In this document: positions 8,034 to 16,893 of the stretch, piece after piece | Layout of the letters: the number at the start of each line of letters is the position of its first letter | Position numbering within the stretch: the first letter of the stretch is position 1 | Origin: UBA4285 sp050944355 | GTDB taxonomy: Bacteria > Bacillota > Clostridia > Lachnospirales > Lachnospiraceae | Assembly: GCA_050944355.1 (NCBI GenBank) | Contig: JBMNQX010000015.1 | Location: 1 to 42,358, forward strand | Direction: 5' to 3' | DNA length: 42,358 bases | Translations under genes and position numbers: made by a program | Notes under the pieces: model-generated | Seen by the model: only the letters and a program-made list of their open reading frames with translations | The model's database searches: none | Told to the model about the DNA's origin: nothing

Positions 8034-8068
8034 AAAAAAAGTGCCAGACAGATTTCTCTGTCCGGCAC
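8034..8068 (-). terminator. Intra-operon terminator between binding protein and propeller gene
   Basis: On the minus strand GTGCCGGACAG pairs with CTGTCTGGCAC around a 6-nt loop and is followed by seven T residues (8040-8034). The T tract abuts the ribosome-binding site of the propeller gene (8028-8033). It probably lowers expression of that gene relative to the binding-protein gene, whose stop lies 22 bp upstream. Confidence 0.85.
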
Positions 8069-8090
8069 CTGAATCTCAGATATTTCTCAC

Positions 8091-9479
8091 TCAACTGTTG
8101 TAATCATTGTAAGCTTCCGTCAGCTTTTCAGCCCACAGATCCAACATTTCCTGCGCCGTCATATCACCGGACATAACAGACTGAATGGCTGGTTCAATGT
8201 ATGTCTGATTGATTGTACCATACTCCGGGAGATACATCGGAATATTGTAGGACTCACAATTCGACTGACTGACTGTGTTGATCGCGGTCTGAATATTCTG
8301 ATAGTCATCAATCCAGCTGTCCTCGTACGCCGCTGTGTTGGTCGGGAGCTGACCGATGGACTGGTTCCAGTAGCTGTTGCCTTCGTGGCTGCACATATAC
8401 TCGATCCACTTCCACGCTTCCTCTTTGTGCTCGCAGGTATCGAACATAGCCAGGCCTGTGATGGCGCTGCCGTTGTTGATATATTTGCCATTCGACGCTG
8501 TCGGAAGAGGATTGCAGGTAAATCCGGTCGTGCCGCCGAACGCAGTCACATGGCTCGAATAGGATCCGAGGTTGTGTGTCAGCATAGCTGCCACTCCGGA
8601 ATCGAAGTTCGCGGAGATTTCCTTGTAGCCGGCTGTGATATCACTCTCCGGCGTATCCTTGCCGTAAAGGCTGAAATACTTTGTGACAAAGTCAACCGCT
8701 TCCGGAGAATTAATCGTACAATTTCCGTCTTCATCGAACACGTCCGTAATTCCGAGATAGGAATAGATGAAGTCAATCAGGATGGCTGGCGAAGAAGAAC
8801 CGCCGCGGATCGTGTATCCGTATACACCATTTGCGGTATCCGTCAGTTTGTCGGCGTCTTCGAAGAATTCATCCCAGGTAGTCGGAGCCTCGAGACCTGC
8901 CTGCTCAAACAGCGCGTCGTTCGTCCAAAGGCAGATGAAGTTGGCGGACGTCGGCATCATGTAAAGTTTTCCGTCCTTGGCTTCATTTTTGATAACACTC
9001 AGATAATTCTGGTCCATCTCGCTGCTGATCGACGAATCGGCGAGCATATCGTCGAGCGATACCAGATGCCCCATGCTCTGAAGAGTCGCAAACCAGGCAT
9101 TGTTTACGCCGCCGACATCCGGGGTCTCACCGGCTGTGATAGCCGTCTGATATTTGGACAGCGCATCGCTCGAGGAAAGGCCGAGATATTCAATGTGAAT
9201 GTTCGGATTTTCGGCTTCAAAATCCTCAATCAGTTTTTCGTAATACTGCGTGCGCTGATCTCCGGCATTCTCATCCCAGAACGTTACGGTTACCTTCTCA
9301 CCGCTTGAGCTGGAACCGGAAGCAGAACTGGCTGCCTGTGTTGTACCGGCCGTTGTGCTCCCGGAAGCCGCCGCTGTTGTCGACTCGGACGAACTTCCGC
9401 CGCATCCGGCGAGCAGCCCGGCGCCCAGCACCGCGGCTGATCCGATAGCAATGGCTTTTCTGCCCATTTTCAGTTTCAT
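8091..9479 (-). CDS. Sugar ABC transporter substrate-binding lipoprotein
   Basis: Predicted product is 462 residues. A type II signal peptide ends in the lipobox LLAGC (Cys26), followed by a Ser/Thr/Gly/Ala linker to about residue 60 and a family 1 extracellular solute-binding domain (VTVTFWDENAGDQRTQYYEK onward). The start at 9479 is set by AGGAGG about 8 bp upstream. It is the third gene of a permease-permease-binding-protein operon, 34 bp behind the second permease. No ATPase gene is present; importers of this class in Firmicutes commonly share an MsmK-type ATPase encoded elsewhere. The substrate is probably an oligosaccharide but cannot be read from the sequence. Confidence 0.92.
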   Translation of the reverse strand: MKLKMGRKAIAIGSAAVLGAGLLAGCGGSSSESTTAAASGSTTAGTTQAASSASGSSSSGEKVTVTFWDENAGDQRTQYYEKLIEDFEAENPNIHIEYLGLSSSDALSKYQTAITAGETPDVGGVNNAWFATLQSMGHLVSLDDMLADSSISSEMDQNYLSVIKNEAKDGKLYMMPTSANFICLWTNDALFEQAGLEAPTTWDEFFEDADKLTDTANGVYGYTIRGGSSSPAILIDFIYSYLGITDVFDEDGNCTINSPEAVDFVTKYFSLYGKDTPESDITAGYKEISANFDSGVAAMLTHNLGSYSSHVTAFGGTTGFTCNPLPTASNGKYINNGSAITGLAMFDTCEHKEEAWKWIEYMCSHEGNSYWNQSIGQLPTNTAAYEDSWIDDYQNIQTAINTVSQSNCESYNIPMYLPEYGTINQTYIEPAIQSVMSGDMTAQEMLDLWAEKLTEAYNDYNS

Positions 9480-9513
9480 AATGATTTCCTCCTTATGCAA
9501 ATCTTTCCTTGTT

Positions 9514-10353
9514 TTATCCTTTTACAGCGCCGGCGCTTAATCCGCCGACAAGATTCTTCTGTACAAAGCTGAACAGAATCAAAGTCGGAATGACGGCTAT
9601 AATCGCTCCGGCCGCCAGTTGTCCATAGTTGATGGTGTATTCGCCGACCATGTTTTTCAGCCCGACAGGGAGCGTCAGAAGATTCTGTTTGCTGATAAAC
9701 ATGAAGGTGAACAGGAATTCATTCCAGCAGGAAATGAAAGAATATGCCGCTACCGTGGCAATACCAGGTTTCAGAATCGGGAGCAGAACTTTCCACACTG
9801 CCTGCAGTCTGCTGCAGCCGTCTATCTGCGCCGCCTCCTCGATCGTGTAATCAATGCCGCTGATGAATCCGCGCATCATGATTGCATTAAACGGAACATT
9901 AAATGTAACGTCAACCAGAACTATTCCGAACAAATTGTTGAGCAGTCCGATTCTCTTGAAAATCAGGAACATCGGCGTCAGCAGCATAGCGCCGGGAATG
10001 AATTGTGTGCAGAGCAGAATCAGCATATAGGCTGTCTTGCCCTTGAACTTGAATCTGGCCAGGGCATATCCGGACATAATGGAAATCACCACGATGAACA
10101 GGACACCGAGAACCGAGACGAACAGGCTGTTGCGGAAGTATACCGAAAATCCGCTCTGTTCCCAGGCGTTTACGTAGTTTTCAAACGTAAATTCCTTTGG
10201 CCAATACGTAACATCCGGAGATGTAATTTCTGCGGAATGTTTGAACGATGTCACAAAGCACCAGTAGATCGGGATGATGATAAAGATAAGAAACAGGATC
10301 AGTGCAATGTAAAAGAACGTTCTGTTGAAGCCGTGTTTTACCTTCGGATTCAT
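9514..10353 (-). CDS. Carbohydrate ABC transporter permease (MalG/UgpE type)
   Basis: Predicted product is 279 residues with six predicted membrane helices, the first at about 10-32. The cytoplasmic EAA loop that docks on the ATPase is visible as EEAAQIDGCSRLQAVWKVLL. The frame continues far upstream, but the start at 10353 is favoured: it gives a normal N-terminus (MNPKVKHGFNRTFFYIAL), has AAGGAG at the right distance, and its ATG overlaps the TGA of the preceding permease gene (ATGA), which implies translational coupling. It forms a heterodimeric channel with that permease. Confidence 0.93.
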   Translation of the reverse strand: MNPKVKHGFNRTFFYIALILFLIFIIIPIYWCFVTSFKHSAEITSPDVTYWPKEFTFENYVNAWEQSGFSVYFRNSLFVSVLGVLFIVVISIMSGYALARFKFKGKTAYMLILLCTQFIPGAMLLTPMFLIFKRIGLLNNLFGIVLVDVTFNVPFNAIMMRGFISGIDYTIEEAAQIDGCSRLQAVWKVLLPILKPGIATVAAYSFISCWNEFLFTFMFISKQNLLTLPVGLKNMVGEYTINYGQLAAGAIIAVIPTLILFSFVQKNLVGGLSAGAVKG

Positions 10354-11270
10354 GCCTCCTGCTCCTTTCCGAATTTCGACAGTTTCAGGTAAATGATTGC
10401 AAACAGCAGCAGAATGATGAAAGCTGCCACCGCCAGCGTAGAACCATAACCGAAATCGCCATTGGTTATTGTCGTGTTGGTCATATACATTGTCAGTGTC
10501 GTCGTACGATAAGACGGACCGCCGCCGGTCAATGTCAGAATCAGATCTACATTGTTGAATTCCCACACAGTTCTCAGAAGCGTCGTGAGAATAATCGTAT
10601 CTTTCAGCATAGGAATTTTTATGTAGAAAATTTCCTGCATCAGATTTCCGCCATCCACAACACACGCTTCATGCAGATCTGACGGAATACTCTGCAGCGC
10701 GGCGAGAAACGTTATGGCGAAGAACGGAATGCCTCTCCAGATCTCGGCTATGACTGTCGCTGTAAATACGGTTTTGGAATTTCCAAGCCATGCTATTTTC
10801 TTCGTGATAATTCCCAGGTCCATCAGAATCGAATTCAGCAGTCCGATATTCTGGTTGTAGATGAGAGACCAGAGCATGGAAGTCAATACACCAGAAACGG
10901 CCCACGGGAAGAAAACAATGCAGCGGTAAATGCCTCTCCCTTTGAACTTGGTGTCAAGCAGCAGTGCAAGCGTCATGCCCAGAATCAGCTGAGAGATAAC
11001 CTCTGCCAGCACCCACTTGAGCGATGTTCCCAGAGACCGGATAAAAACCGAATCGCTGAACATCCTTGCGAAATTCTGAAGTCCGATGAACGCCCGGTCA
11101 TCCGGTTTGGATATGACATAATTCTGAGTGCTGTAATAGAAAATAGTCCCCAGAGGATATGCCAGAAAAACAAAAATAAATATCAGTGATGGAATAATCA
11201 GCAGATAGGGGATCGCCCGTCTGCGGGCGGCGGCCCTGCTCATGCCCGTCGCTGCGCCTGCTTTTTTCAT
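10350..11270 (-). CDS. Carbohydrate ABC transporter permease (MalF/UgpA type)
   Basis: Predicted product is 306 residues with a basic N-terminus, six membrane helices (first at about 20-42, IPYLLIIPSLIFIFVFLAYP) and the EAA loop LHEACVVDGGNLMQEIFYIK. It is the first gene of the importer operon and has AAAGGAG 5 bp ahead of its ATG. A TATAAT sequence on the minus strand at 11338-11333 could be its -10 box, though I see no good -35. The operon is transcribed away from a YesM/YesN-type two-component system, the usual arrangement when the system senses the imported sugar. Confidence 0.93.
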   Translation of the reverse strand: MKKAGAATGMSRAAARRRAIPYLLIIPSLIFIFVFLAYPLGTIFYYSTQNYVISKPDDRAFIGLQNFARMFSDSVFIRSLGTSLKWVLAEVISQLILGMTLALLLDTKFKGRGIYRCIVFFPWAVSGVLTSMLWSLIYNQNIGLLNSILMDLGIITKKIAWLGNSKTVFTATVIAEIWRGIPFFAITFLAALQSIPSDLHEACVVDGGNLMQEIFYIKIPMLKDTIILTTLLRTVWEFNNVDLILTLTGGGPSYRTTTLTMYMTNTTITNGDFGYGSTLAVAAFIILLLFAIIYLKLSKFGKEQEA

Positions 11271-11414
11271 GTAGGCTCCTTTCTATATAAGGTCTCAAAC
11301 TTTTATCTGACTTGCATTTTAGCGTCACTGAGATTATAAAAAGTTCATAATTCGATTCATTTTGTTTAAGATTTGATATATTCCGAAAAAGAACTCATTT
11401 TTCAGGGGGAACCG

Positions 11415-13172
11415 ATGCAAAATCTGATTCGTCGTCTCACGCTCAAAAAGCTGATGCTTATCACATTCAGCTTTGTATTATGTATAGCTGTCGCAGGAAT
11501 CGGGCTGATCTCAGTTCATCTGTATACAATTGACAGCCGCAGGAATATTGAAGACAATATGGCTGTGGTTACAAATCAGATCGGCCGCACACTGGACACG
11601 GGATTTGAAAATGTGTATTCCAGCCTGTTTCTTCTGGAGAGCAACAGCAGCTATATCAAGCTGAAAAACACACCGCGCGATCAGATGAGCCAGAATCAGA
11701 TTGCCAATTATTATCTTTCGCTCCAGAAGGCTATGAGCATCATGGTGTCATCAAGCAGTCAGACGATCTACAGTATGGGCTTTAACCTGAACAGCGGAGA
11801 GAATACACTGCAGGCATATCAGAACAATCTGGTGCAGCTCAATTCTGATCTGGATCAGTGGAGAAGCGCTTTTCCGGATGATGGCTATTACTGGATTGAC
11901 GCGGCAAAATACCGGGATCTGATCCCGGATCTTCAGGTGAGCGTCCTTTTCTTTCACATCACGAAAAGTAATATCGGAACGGGTGATGATTTTTCATTCG
12001 TTGCCATCTCAAGTGATTTTATGATTAACAACCTGGACAGTTCTGCAATCAGTCAGGATGCCAGTCTGAACATTCTGACAGAGGACGGTCTGATATCCAT
12101 CCGGGAAAACGCTTCCAGCCAGAAAGTGCTGGATGAGCAGGAGGCAATCCGAAGCTCCACGACAGAAAACACAGAGCAGCAGTTGCTTGACAAATATTTT
12201 ATCGTGTCCCGTGCTATAGCAGAGTGCCCTTGGATGCTTGTCTACAGCGTTCAGGAAAATCAGGTTTCCAATCTGGCCGCCCTGAAAAAATCCATCATCA
12301 TACTGGCTCTGGCTGTACTGCTCCTGATCTTCGGGCTTGTATACCTCATTTCCTATATGCTCACCCGTTCTCTGTTATCGCTGAAAGAAGCCGTACAGGA
12401 TCCGGATTTTCTGTCACACGAAATAAAAATCGAATCCTACTCGGAAGTCACAGCTCTGAGTCAGGCCATCGAAAAGATGCGGCAGGAAACGGTAAGTCTG
12501 ATTGATCAGGTAAAAGAGGAACAAAAAGAAAAAAGCAAACTGACTCTGAATCTCCTTCAGGAGCAGATCAAACCTCATTTTCTGTATAATTCCATTTACA
12601 GCTGCATGCAGCTGTGCGACAGCGGGCAATCACAAAAGGCAAGCCAGATGCTGAAATCTCTGGCTGACTTCTACCGCATCGGTCTCAGCCACGGCCAGAC
12701 GATCGTGACAGTTCAGTCTGAGATCGATCACATAAAAAACTATCTGACCATCATGCACTTCCGATACGACGGACAATTTGACTATACAATCGACTGCTCG
12801 GAAGAACTGTTGAATTGCCAGATTCCCAGGCTGACTCTTCAGCCCATCGTGGAAAATGCCATTTACCATGGAATCAAACTGCGGCACAGCAAGGGAAACA
12901 TCTACATTGTCGGATATACAGAAGATCAGGAAACAGGATATATTGAAGTACACGATGACGGACCGGGCTTTACGCCGCAGCAGCTTCAGGAAGTCAGAGA
13001 ATCACTTTCCACCATTGATTTCAAGAACAGCCGGACCGGTTATGGACTGTTGAACATCAATGCCAGGCTGAAACTGCTGCTCGGACCGGAGAGCAGGCTT
13101 GATATCACATCCGAACCCGAAGATACCTGCGTGAAAATCACTTTCCGCATGCGCCCAAAAGAAGACACATAA
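11415..13172 (+). CDS. YesM-type sensor histidine kinase
   Basis: Predicted product is 585 residues. Membrane helices at about 13-34 and 292-316 bracket an extracellular sensor region of about 255 residues. A short linker leads to the His_kinase domain with LQEQIKPHFLYNSIY (phospho-acceptor H388) and an HATPase_c domain with the N box VENAIYHG (about 479), DDGPGF (about 514) and GYGLLNI (about 541). The start at 11415 has AGGGGGA 4 bp upstream; the frame opens earlier but without such a site. It is followed 26 bp later by its response regulator and lies divergent from the ABC-importer operon, whose expression it probably controls. Confidence 0.93.
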   Translation: MQNLIRRLTLKKLMLITFSFVLCIAVAGIGLISVHLYTIDSRRNIEDNMAVVTNQIGRTLDTGFENVYSSLFLLESNSSYIKLKNTPRDQMSQNQIANYYLSLQKAMSIMVSSSSQTIYSMGFNLNSGENTLQAYQNNLVQLNSDLDQWRSAFPDDGYYWIDAAKYRDLIPDLQVSVLFFHITKSNIGTGDDFSFVAISSDFMINNLDSSAISQDASLNILTEDGLISIRENASSQKVLDEQEAIRSSTTENTEQQLLDKYFIVSRAIAECPWMLVYSVQENQVSNLAALKKSIIILALAVLLLIFGLVYLISYMLTRSLLSLKEAVQDPDFLSHEIKIESYSEVTALSQAIEKMRQETVSLIDQVKEEQKEKSKLTLNLLQEQIKPHFLYNSIYSCMQLCDSGQSQKASQMLKSLADFYRIGLSHGQTIVTVQSEIDHIKNYLTIMHFRYDGQFDYTIDCSEELLNCQIPRLTLQPIVENAIYHGIKLRHSKGNIYIVGYTEDQETGYIEVHDDGPGFTPQQLQEVRESLSTIDFKNSRTGYGLLNINARLKLLLGPESRLDITSEPEDTCVKITFRMRPKEDT

Positions 13173-13198
13173 CACAATAGCGACGAACAGGGAACTTT

Positions 13199-14818
13199 AT
13201 GCGTACATTTTCTGTTGTTTTTATCGATGACGAAGCCATTATCCGAAACAGTTTCCGCAGCCTGATAGACTGGGAAAATACCTCGTTTCGGATCGCCGGA
13301 ATATTTGATGACGGGAATACGGCATGGGATTATATCCGGACACATAATACAGATATCGTGATCAGCGATATCAATATGCCATTCCTCTCCGGACTTGACT
13401 TGTTAAGACAGGTCAATACACTTCAGAATCCACCTCACGTGATTCTGCTGACAGGATACGAATATTTTGAATATGCGAAAAAAGCGATTGAATATCGCGC
13501 TTTTGATTTTCTGGTCAAGCCGATCACATCAGAATCTCTGATGCAGGCAATTATGAAAGCTTCTCTGGATATCTCTGAAAAAGAGCGCCAGAAAGAAGCC
13601 GTAAAAAGAGATCTTGATGCGCAGCGCCGCGGCTTTCTTTCGGATATTTTCAGCGGAAAAGGTGACGCGGAAGCTCTGTCAGAGCAGGCAAAAAGTCTTT
13701 CAATCCCAGTTGAGGACTGCTTCTACGCTGTCATGGGGCTCTCAATTGATTCTCTGATTGAATCGGACGCTGCCATGTCATCTGTTTCACCGCATACGAC
13801 GCGCTCGGAAATTTACGAAAAAATCAGGCTTGTCCAGATGACGGAAAAGACTCGCCCGCACGTGGATTTCAAGATATATCCTGCGCGAAACACTTCGAAA
13901 AATCTTCACTTTCTTCTGGTTTTCAGTCAGAAAGACGTGCCGGACCGCGAAGCGTTCTTCAGGGGGTATCTGCGCCAATTCTGCTCAGACGTAATACGCA
14001 GCTGTAATTCTGCAAAATCTTTCAGTGTGACGATATCATGCTCTCCTCTCCTTGACAGCCTTGAGACCGCCCAGGAAGCATGCTCTCTGGTTGATGGCAC
14101 GCTCTCCGCACGCCATATTCTCGGAATCGGAAAATATCTTCCGGCATCCAGATATTATGCCTCTAAGCCGAAAATCGACAAAATCACCCTGCCGACGGAC
14201 ACAATTCTTCATCACATCCGTCAGGGCATGTCCGAGGCAGTCAAAGAGGACCTCAGCGCCATCTATAACCGCATGCGCCACGAGGCAAATCTGTCTCTTG
14301 AAAATTCGCTTCTCGTGACGACGGAGCTGGCGCTCACCATCTTTCAGGCCCAGAAATCAGCAGGCGACGGGACCACCAGCTATCTTTACTATCTCGATCA
14401 TATTCAGCACCTGCACACACTCGACGAGATGGAAGCCGATATTACAGCATTTGCCGTAAAAACCGCCGATTCAAGGCACAATTCAAGCGACAGCAAAAAA
14501 ATTCTGGCACAGAACGCTCTGGACTACATCGCTCAGCACTATTGCGAAGAAGCGCTTTCAATCAGCGATGTAGCCAGTCATCTGGGAATCAGCGTTCCAT
14601 ATCTCGGCGTTCTTCTGCGCCAGGAAACCGGCAAGAATTTCAGCACACACCTCACGGCCGTACGAATGGAAAAAGCCAAGGAACTTCTCCGCAGCACCGA
14701 CCGCCCTGTTTCTGAGATTGCCGAAAGTACCGGGTACAGCAATCCGCAGTATTTCTCAGTCTGCTTTAAGAAATACACAGGCACGTCACCCGGAGAATTC
14801 CGCAAACAGCGCTGCTGA
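13199..14818 (+). CDS. YesN-type response regulator (receiver plus AraC HTH)
   Basis: Predicted product is 539 residues. The N-terminal receiver domain carries the phosphorylated D57 in IVISDINMPF and ends near residue 120 with KPITSES. A middle region of about 300 residues of unknown fold follows. The last 100 residues are a double AraC helix-turn-helix (LSISDVASHLGISVPYLGVL and a C-terminal STGYSNPQYFSVCFKKYTG). It is cotranscribed with the preceding kinase and most likely activates the divergent ABC-importer operon. Its ribosome-binding site is a modest AGGGAAC. Confidence 0.92.
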   Translation: MRTFSVVFIDDEAIIRNSFRSLIDWENTSFRIAGIFDDGNTAWDYIRTHNTDIVISDINMPFLSGLDLLRQVNTLQNPPHVILLTGYEYFEYAKKAIEYRAFDFLVKPITSESLMQAIMKASLDISEKERQKEAVKRDLDAQRRGFLSDIFSGKGDAEALSEQAKSLSIPVEDCFYAVMGLSIDSLIESDAAMSSVSPHTTRSEIYEKIRLVQMTEKTRPHVDFKIYPARNTSKNLHFLLVFSQKDVPDREAFFRGYLRQFCSDVIRSCNSAKSFSVTISCSPLLDSLETAQEACSLVDGTLSARHILGIGKYLPASRYYASKPKIDKITLPTDTILHHIRQGMSEAVKEDLSAIYNRMRHEANLSLENSLLVTTELALTIFQAQKSAGDGTTSYLYYLDHIQHLHTLDEMEADITAFAVKTADSRHNSSDSKKILAQNALDYIAQHYCEEALSISDVASHLGISVPYLGVLLRQETGKNFSTHLTAVRMEKAKELLRSTDRPVSEIAESTGYSNPQYFSVCFKKYTGTSPGEFRKQRC

Positions 14819-14837
14819 CTGTGGCTGACAACATTCT

Positions 14838-15647
14838 TCAGCCAAATATCTTTACATACCTGCCGGCATTTTTCCCGGCCTCTTCACCGGCTTCGTTGTA
14901 TGCTTTCTGGAAGTAGTGGAATTCGTCCTTCATCAGCCCGCGCGCCTGCATGCCGGCGAGACACGTGCTGACCATCGTGACGGCCGGCGTTTTGTCCGCA
15001 ATCTCATCCTGCAGGCGGATCAGATAATCGTAGCGCTTCCTGGCGCCCGGGATGTTGCAGTGCCCGATGCGCACCAGAAAAAGGCGCTCGATGCCGTGTG
15101 AAAGAAGTACGTCAAGCAAACGGTCAAACCGGGCGCGGTAATCGGCCTCGCTTGTCGAGAGATCGCCGTCGGTCTCGCCCTGGCACCAGAGCACGAAGCG
15201 ATGCCGCAGCGTCAGGCCGTGCGCGGCAAAATACGCCTCGCAGTCCGCGAACCGCCGCATGGCGTCCGGCAGATACTGTTCCGGCGCGTCCGGCTGCCAC
15301 TGTGCGATGCTGCTGCCGCCTTTTGATGCGGAAACCGCCGCCACCGGCACGCCTGTTATCCCGTAATACGCCCTGACAAATGCGCTCACCATCGAACCGG
15401 TTTTCATTCTCCCGTCGTTGATGCCCGGGGTCCGGTTCTCAGCCGCGCCGAACGGCTCACAGACCGGATACAGTCTCGTCGGATCCGACACTGCGCGAAA
15501 CTCAGCGCCCGCCTCAGGCGGCACGGCCGGCGCTTTTTCCGGCCATCGGCTGTCTGTAATGCCGCGGCCGGCCATATTAGACTGCCCCATAAAAAGAAAA
15601 AGATCATACACCGCTCCGCGGCGGGAACTGCCTGCTGTTTCCGACAT
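14838..15647 (-). CDS. SGNH-type carbohydrate esterase (sialate O-acetylesterase-like, DUF303)
   Basis: Predicted product is 269 residues without a signal peptide, hence cytoplasmic. The family signature is complete: nucleophile S23 in LFMGQSNMAGRG, the oxyanion block WCQGETD, and the catalytic pair D241/H244 in DEFHYF. Enzymes of this family remove acetyl groups from sialic acid, xylan or other sugars. GGAGG lies 8 bp before the ATG. It is convergent with the response-regulator gene; a hairpin GGCTGA/TCAGCC (14823-14843) without T tract lies between them. A deacetylating role on sugars brought in by the neighbouring importer is inference. Confidence 0.85.
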   Translation of the reverse strand: MSETAGSSRRGAVYDLFLFMGQSNMAGRGITDSRWPEKAPAVPPEAGAEFRAVSDPTRLYPVCEPFGAAENRTPGINDGRMKTGSMVSAFVRAYYGITGVPVAAVSASKGGSSIAQWQPDAPEQYLPDAMRRFADCEAYFAAHGLTLRHRFVLWCQGETDGDLSTSEADYRARFDRLLDVLLSHGIERLFLVRIGHCNIPGARKRYDYLIRLQDEIADKTPAVTMVSTCLAGMQARGLMKDEFHYFQKAYNEAGEEAGKNAGRYVKIFG

Positions 15648-15706
15648 TTCACATTCCTCCGGATAATCGTTCTGTCTGCATTATACGCCCGCGCGGTTCG
15701 TCCCAC

Positions 15707-15827
15707 AAAAAAATGCTCCTGATTCAGACTCAGGAGCACTTAAAGAGGGGGAAAGTATGAAACAAAACGTATATGATCAAAAGAACGACTGCGTCTGGGG
15801 CTGACGCTTTATATGGTTCGTTCTTAT
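15707..15827 (-). ncRNA. Candidate structured small RNA, copy A
   Basis: This is one of three related elements, all on the minus strand. Promoter-like boxes are TTTGCT (15860-15855) and TATAAG (15837-15832), 17 bp apart. The expected RNA starts near 15827 with a stem AAGAACGA/TCGTTCTT (15825-15818 with 15788-15781), enclosing a hairpin GCGTC/GACGC with loop AGCCCCA. It then has the unpaired stretch CAUACUUUCCCCCUCUUU and ends in a terminator stem TGCTCCTGA/TCAGGAGCA followed by seven T (15713-15707). Relative to copies B and C the hairpin stem has two compensatory base-pair swaps. The terminator lies 60 bp upstream of the SGNH esterase start, so read-through could feed that gene. Confidence 0.65.
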
Positions 15828-16047
15828 GGTCCTTATAGTACAGGCTGACTGTGAAGCAAATTTGTAATCCGCATTCAACTTTTGTGAAAATGGAAAAGAG
15901 TTTCTGACGCTTTTCTTAACAAACTGTAAACCTGTGGCGAATCCCATTTGCGTCTGCCCGGTTTCTGCCTTATGATTACCTGAGCAGCAGAAATAATTGC
16001 TGTCAATATCGTTTTGACTGATACTCTCATTTGTCAGGAGGCATCTT

Positions 16048-16890
16048 TTGAAAGCTGCACTGATCAACGATCTTTCCGGCCTCGGCCGCTGTTCGCTCGT
16101 CGCCGACATCGCCGTTCTTTCCGCCATGGGCATCACCGCGTGTCCCGCGCCGACCGCCGTGCTTTCCGCCCAGACCGCATATCCCGTATATTCCCGATTT
16201 GATTTTGCCGGTGAGCTCCCCGTCTATCTTGACAAATGGCGCGCCGCCGGCGCCGCGTTTGACGGGATTCTGACCGGATATTTTACGGGAGCTGATGAGG
16301 CCGGCATCGCGGCCGACTTTGTGCAGAGTTTCTCTGCTGCGGACAGGAAGCCATTTGTCCTCGTCGACCCTGTCATGGGAGATGACGGCCGCCCGTATTC
16401 AAACTTTTCGGATGAACTCTGCCGCCGGCTGCAGACGCTCTGCGCCGCCGCCGATGTCATAACGCCAAATCTCACGGAACTCTGGCTTCTCACCGGCGGT
16501 CCCGCCGGTGAGGCATCCGGTGACCCGGCGCCAGAGGAAATCAGGCGGCGCGCCAGCCTGCTTCTTGACCGGGGATGCAAAGCGGTCGTTGTCACCGGCA
16601 TCGCCCGGGGCTCGCAGATCGGAAGTCTGGCGCTTTCCCGCACCCGCGGTCAGAAACTTTTTCTTGCGCCGCGCTGTCCGCAGAGTTTCTGCGGCACCGG
16701 CGACGTCTTTGCGGCGATCGTGTTCGGCGGACTGCTGCGCGGCGACGCGCCGGATGACACGCTCGCCCTGGCCGCACAGTTCATCTCATCGGCAGCCATG
16801 TCCGCGATGCTGAACGGCGCCGGCGCCAACGACGGCATCGATTACGAAAAACAGTTGTACCGGCTGATACCGAAAGCCGGAAAGGAGTGA
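16048..16890 (+). CDS. Pyridoxamine/pyridoxal kinase (PdxY-like, ribokinase superfamily)
   Basis: Predicted product is 280 residues. The N-terminus LINDLSGLGRCSLVADIAVL and the strand VDPVMGDDGRPY are typical of PdxK/PdxY kinases, and the catalytic GTGD motif with its base aspartate is present in SFCGTGDVFAAI. The enzyme phosphorylates pyridoxal, pyridoxamine or pyridoxine to salvage vitamin B6. The start is a TTG at 16048, selected because AGGAGG lies 6 bp upstream and there is no other start nearby. Weak promoter-like boxes TTGCTG and GATACT with a 17-bp spacer precede it. It is followed 3 bp later by the threonine/serine exporter genes. Confidence 0.9.
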   Translation: MKAALINDLSGLGRCSLVADIAVLSAMGITACPAPTAVLSAQTAYPVYSRFDFAGELPVYLDKWRAAGAAFDGILTGYFTGADEAGIAADFVQSFSAADRKPFVLVDPVMGDDGRPYSNFSDELCRRLQTLCAAADVITPNLTELWLLTGGPAGEASGDPAPEEIRRRASLLLDRGCKAVVVTGIARGSQIGSLALSRTRGQKLFLAPRCPQSFCGTGDVFAAIVFGGLLRGDAPDDTLALAAQFISSAAMSAMLNGAGANDGIDYEKQLYRLIPKAGKE

Positions 16891-16893
16891 GAC

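Noticed and set aside
10354..10665. Upstream extension of the second permease gene to 383 codons
   Set aside because: The extra 104 residues overlap the first permease gene in another frame and are not membrane-like. The start at 10353 has a ribosome-binding site and an ATGA coupling.
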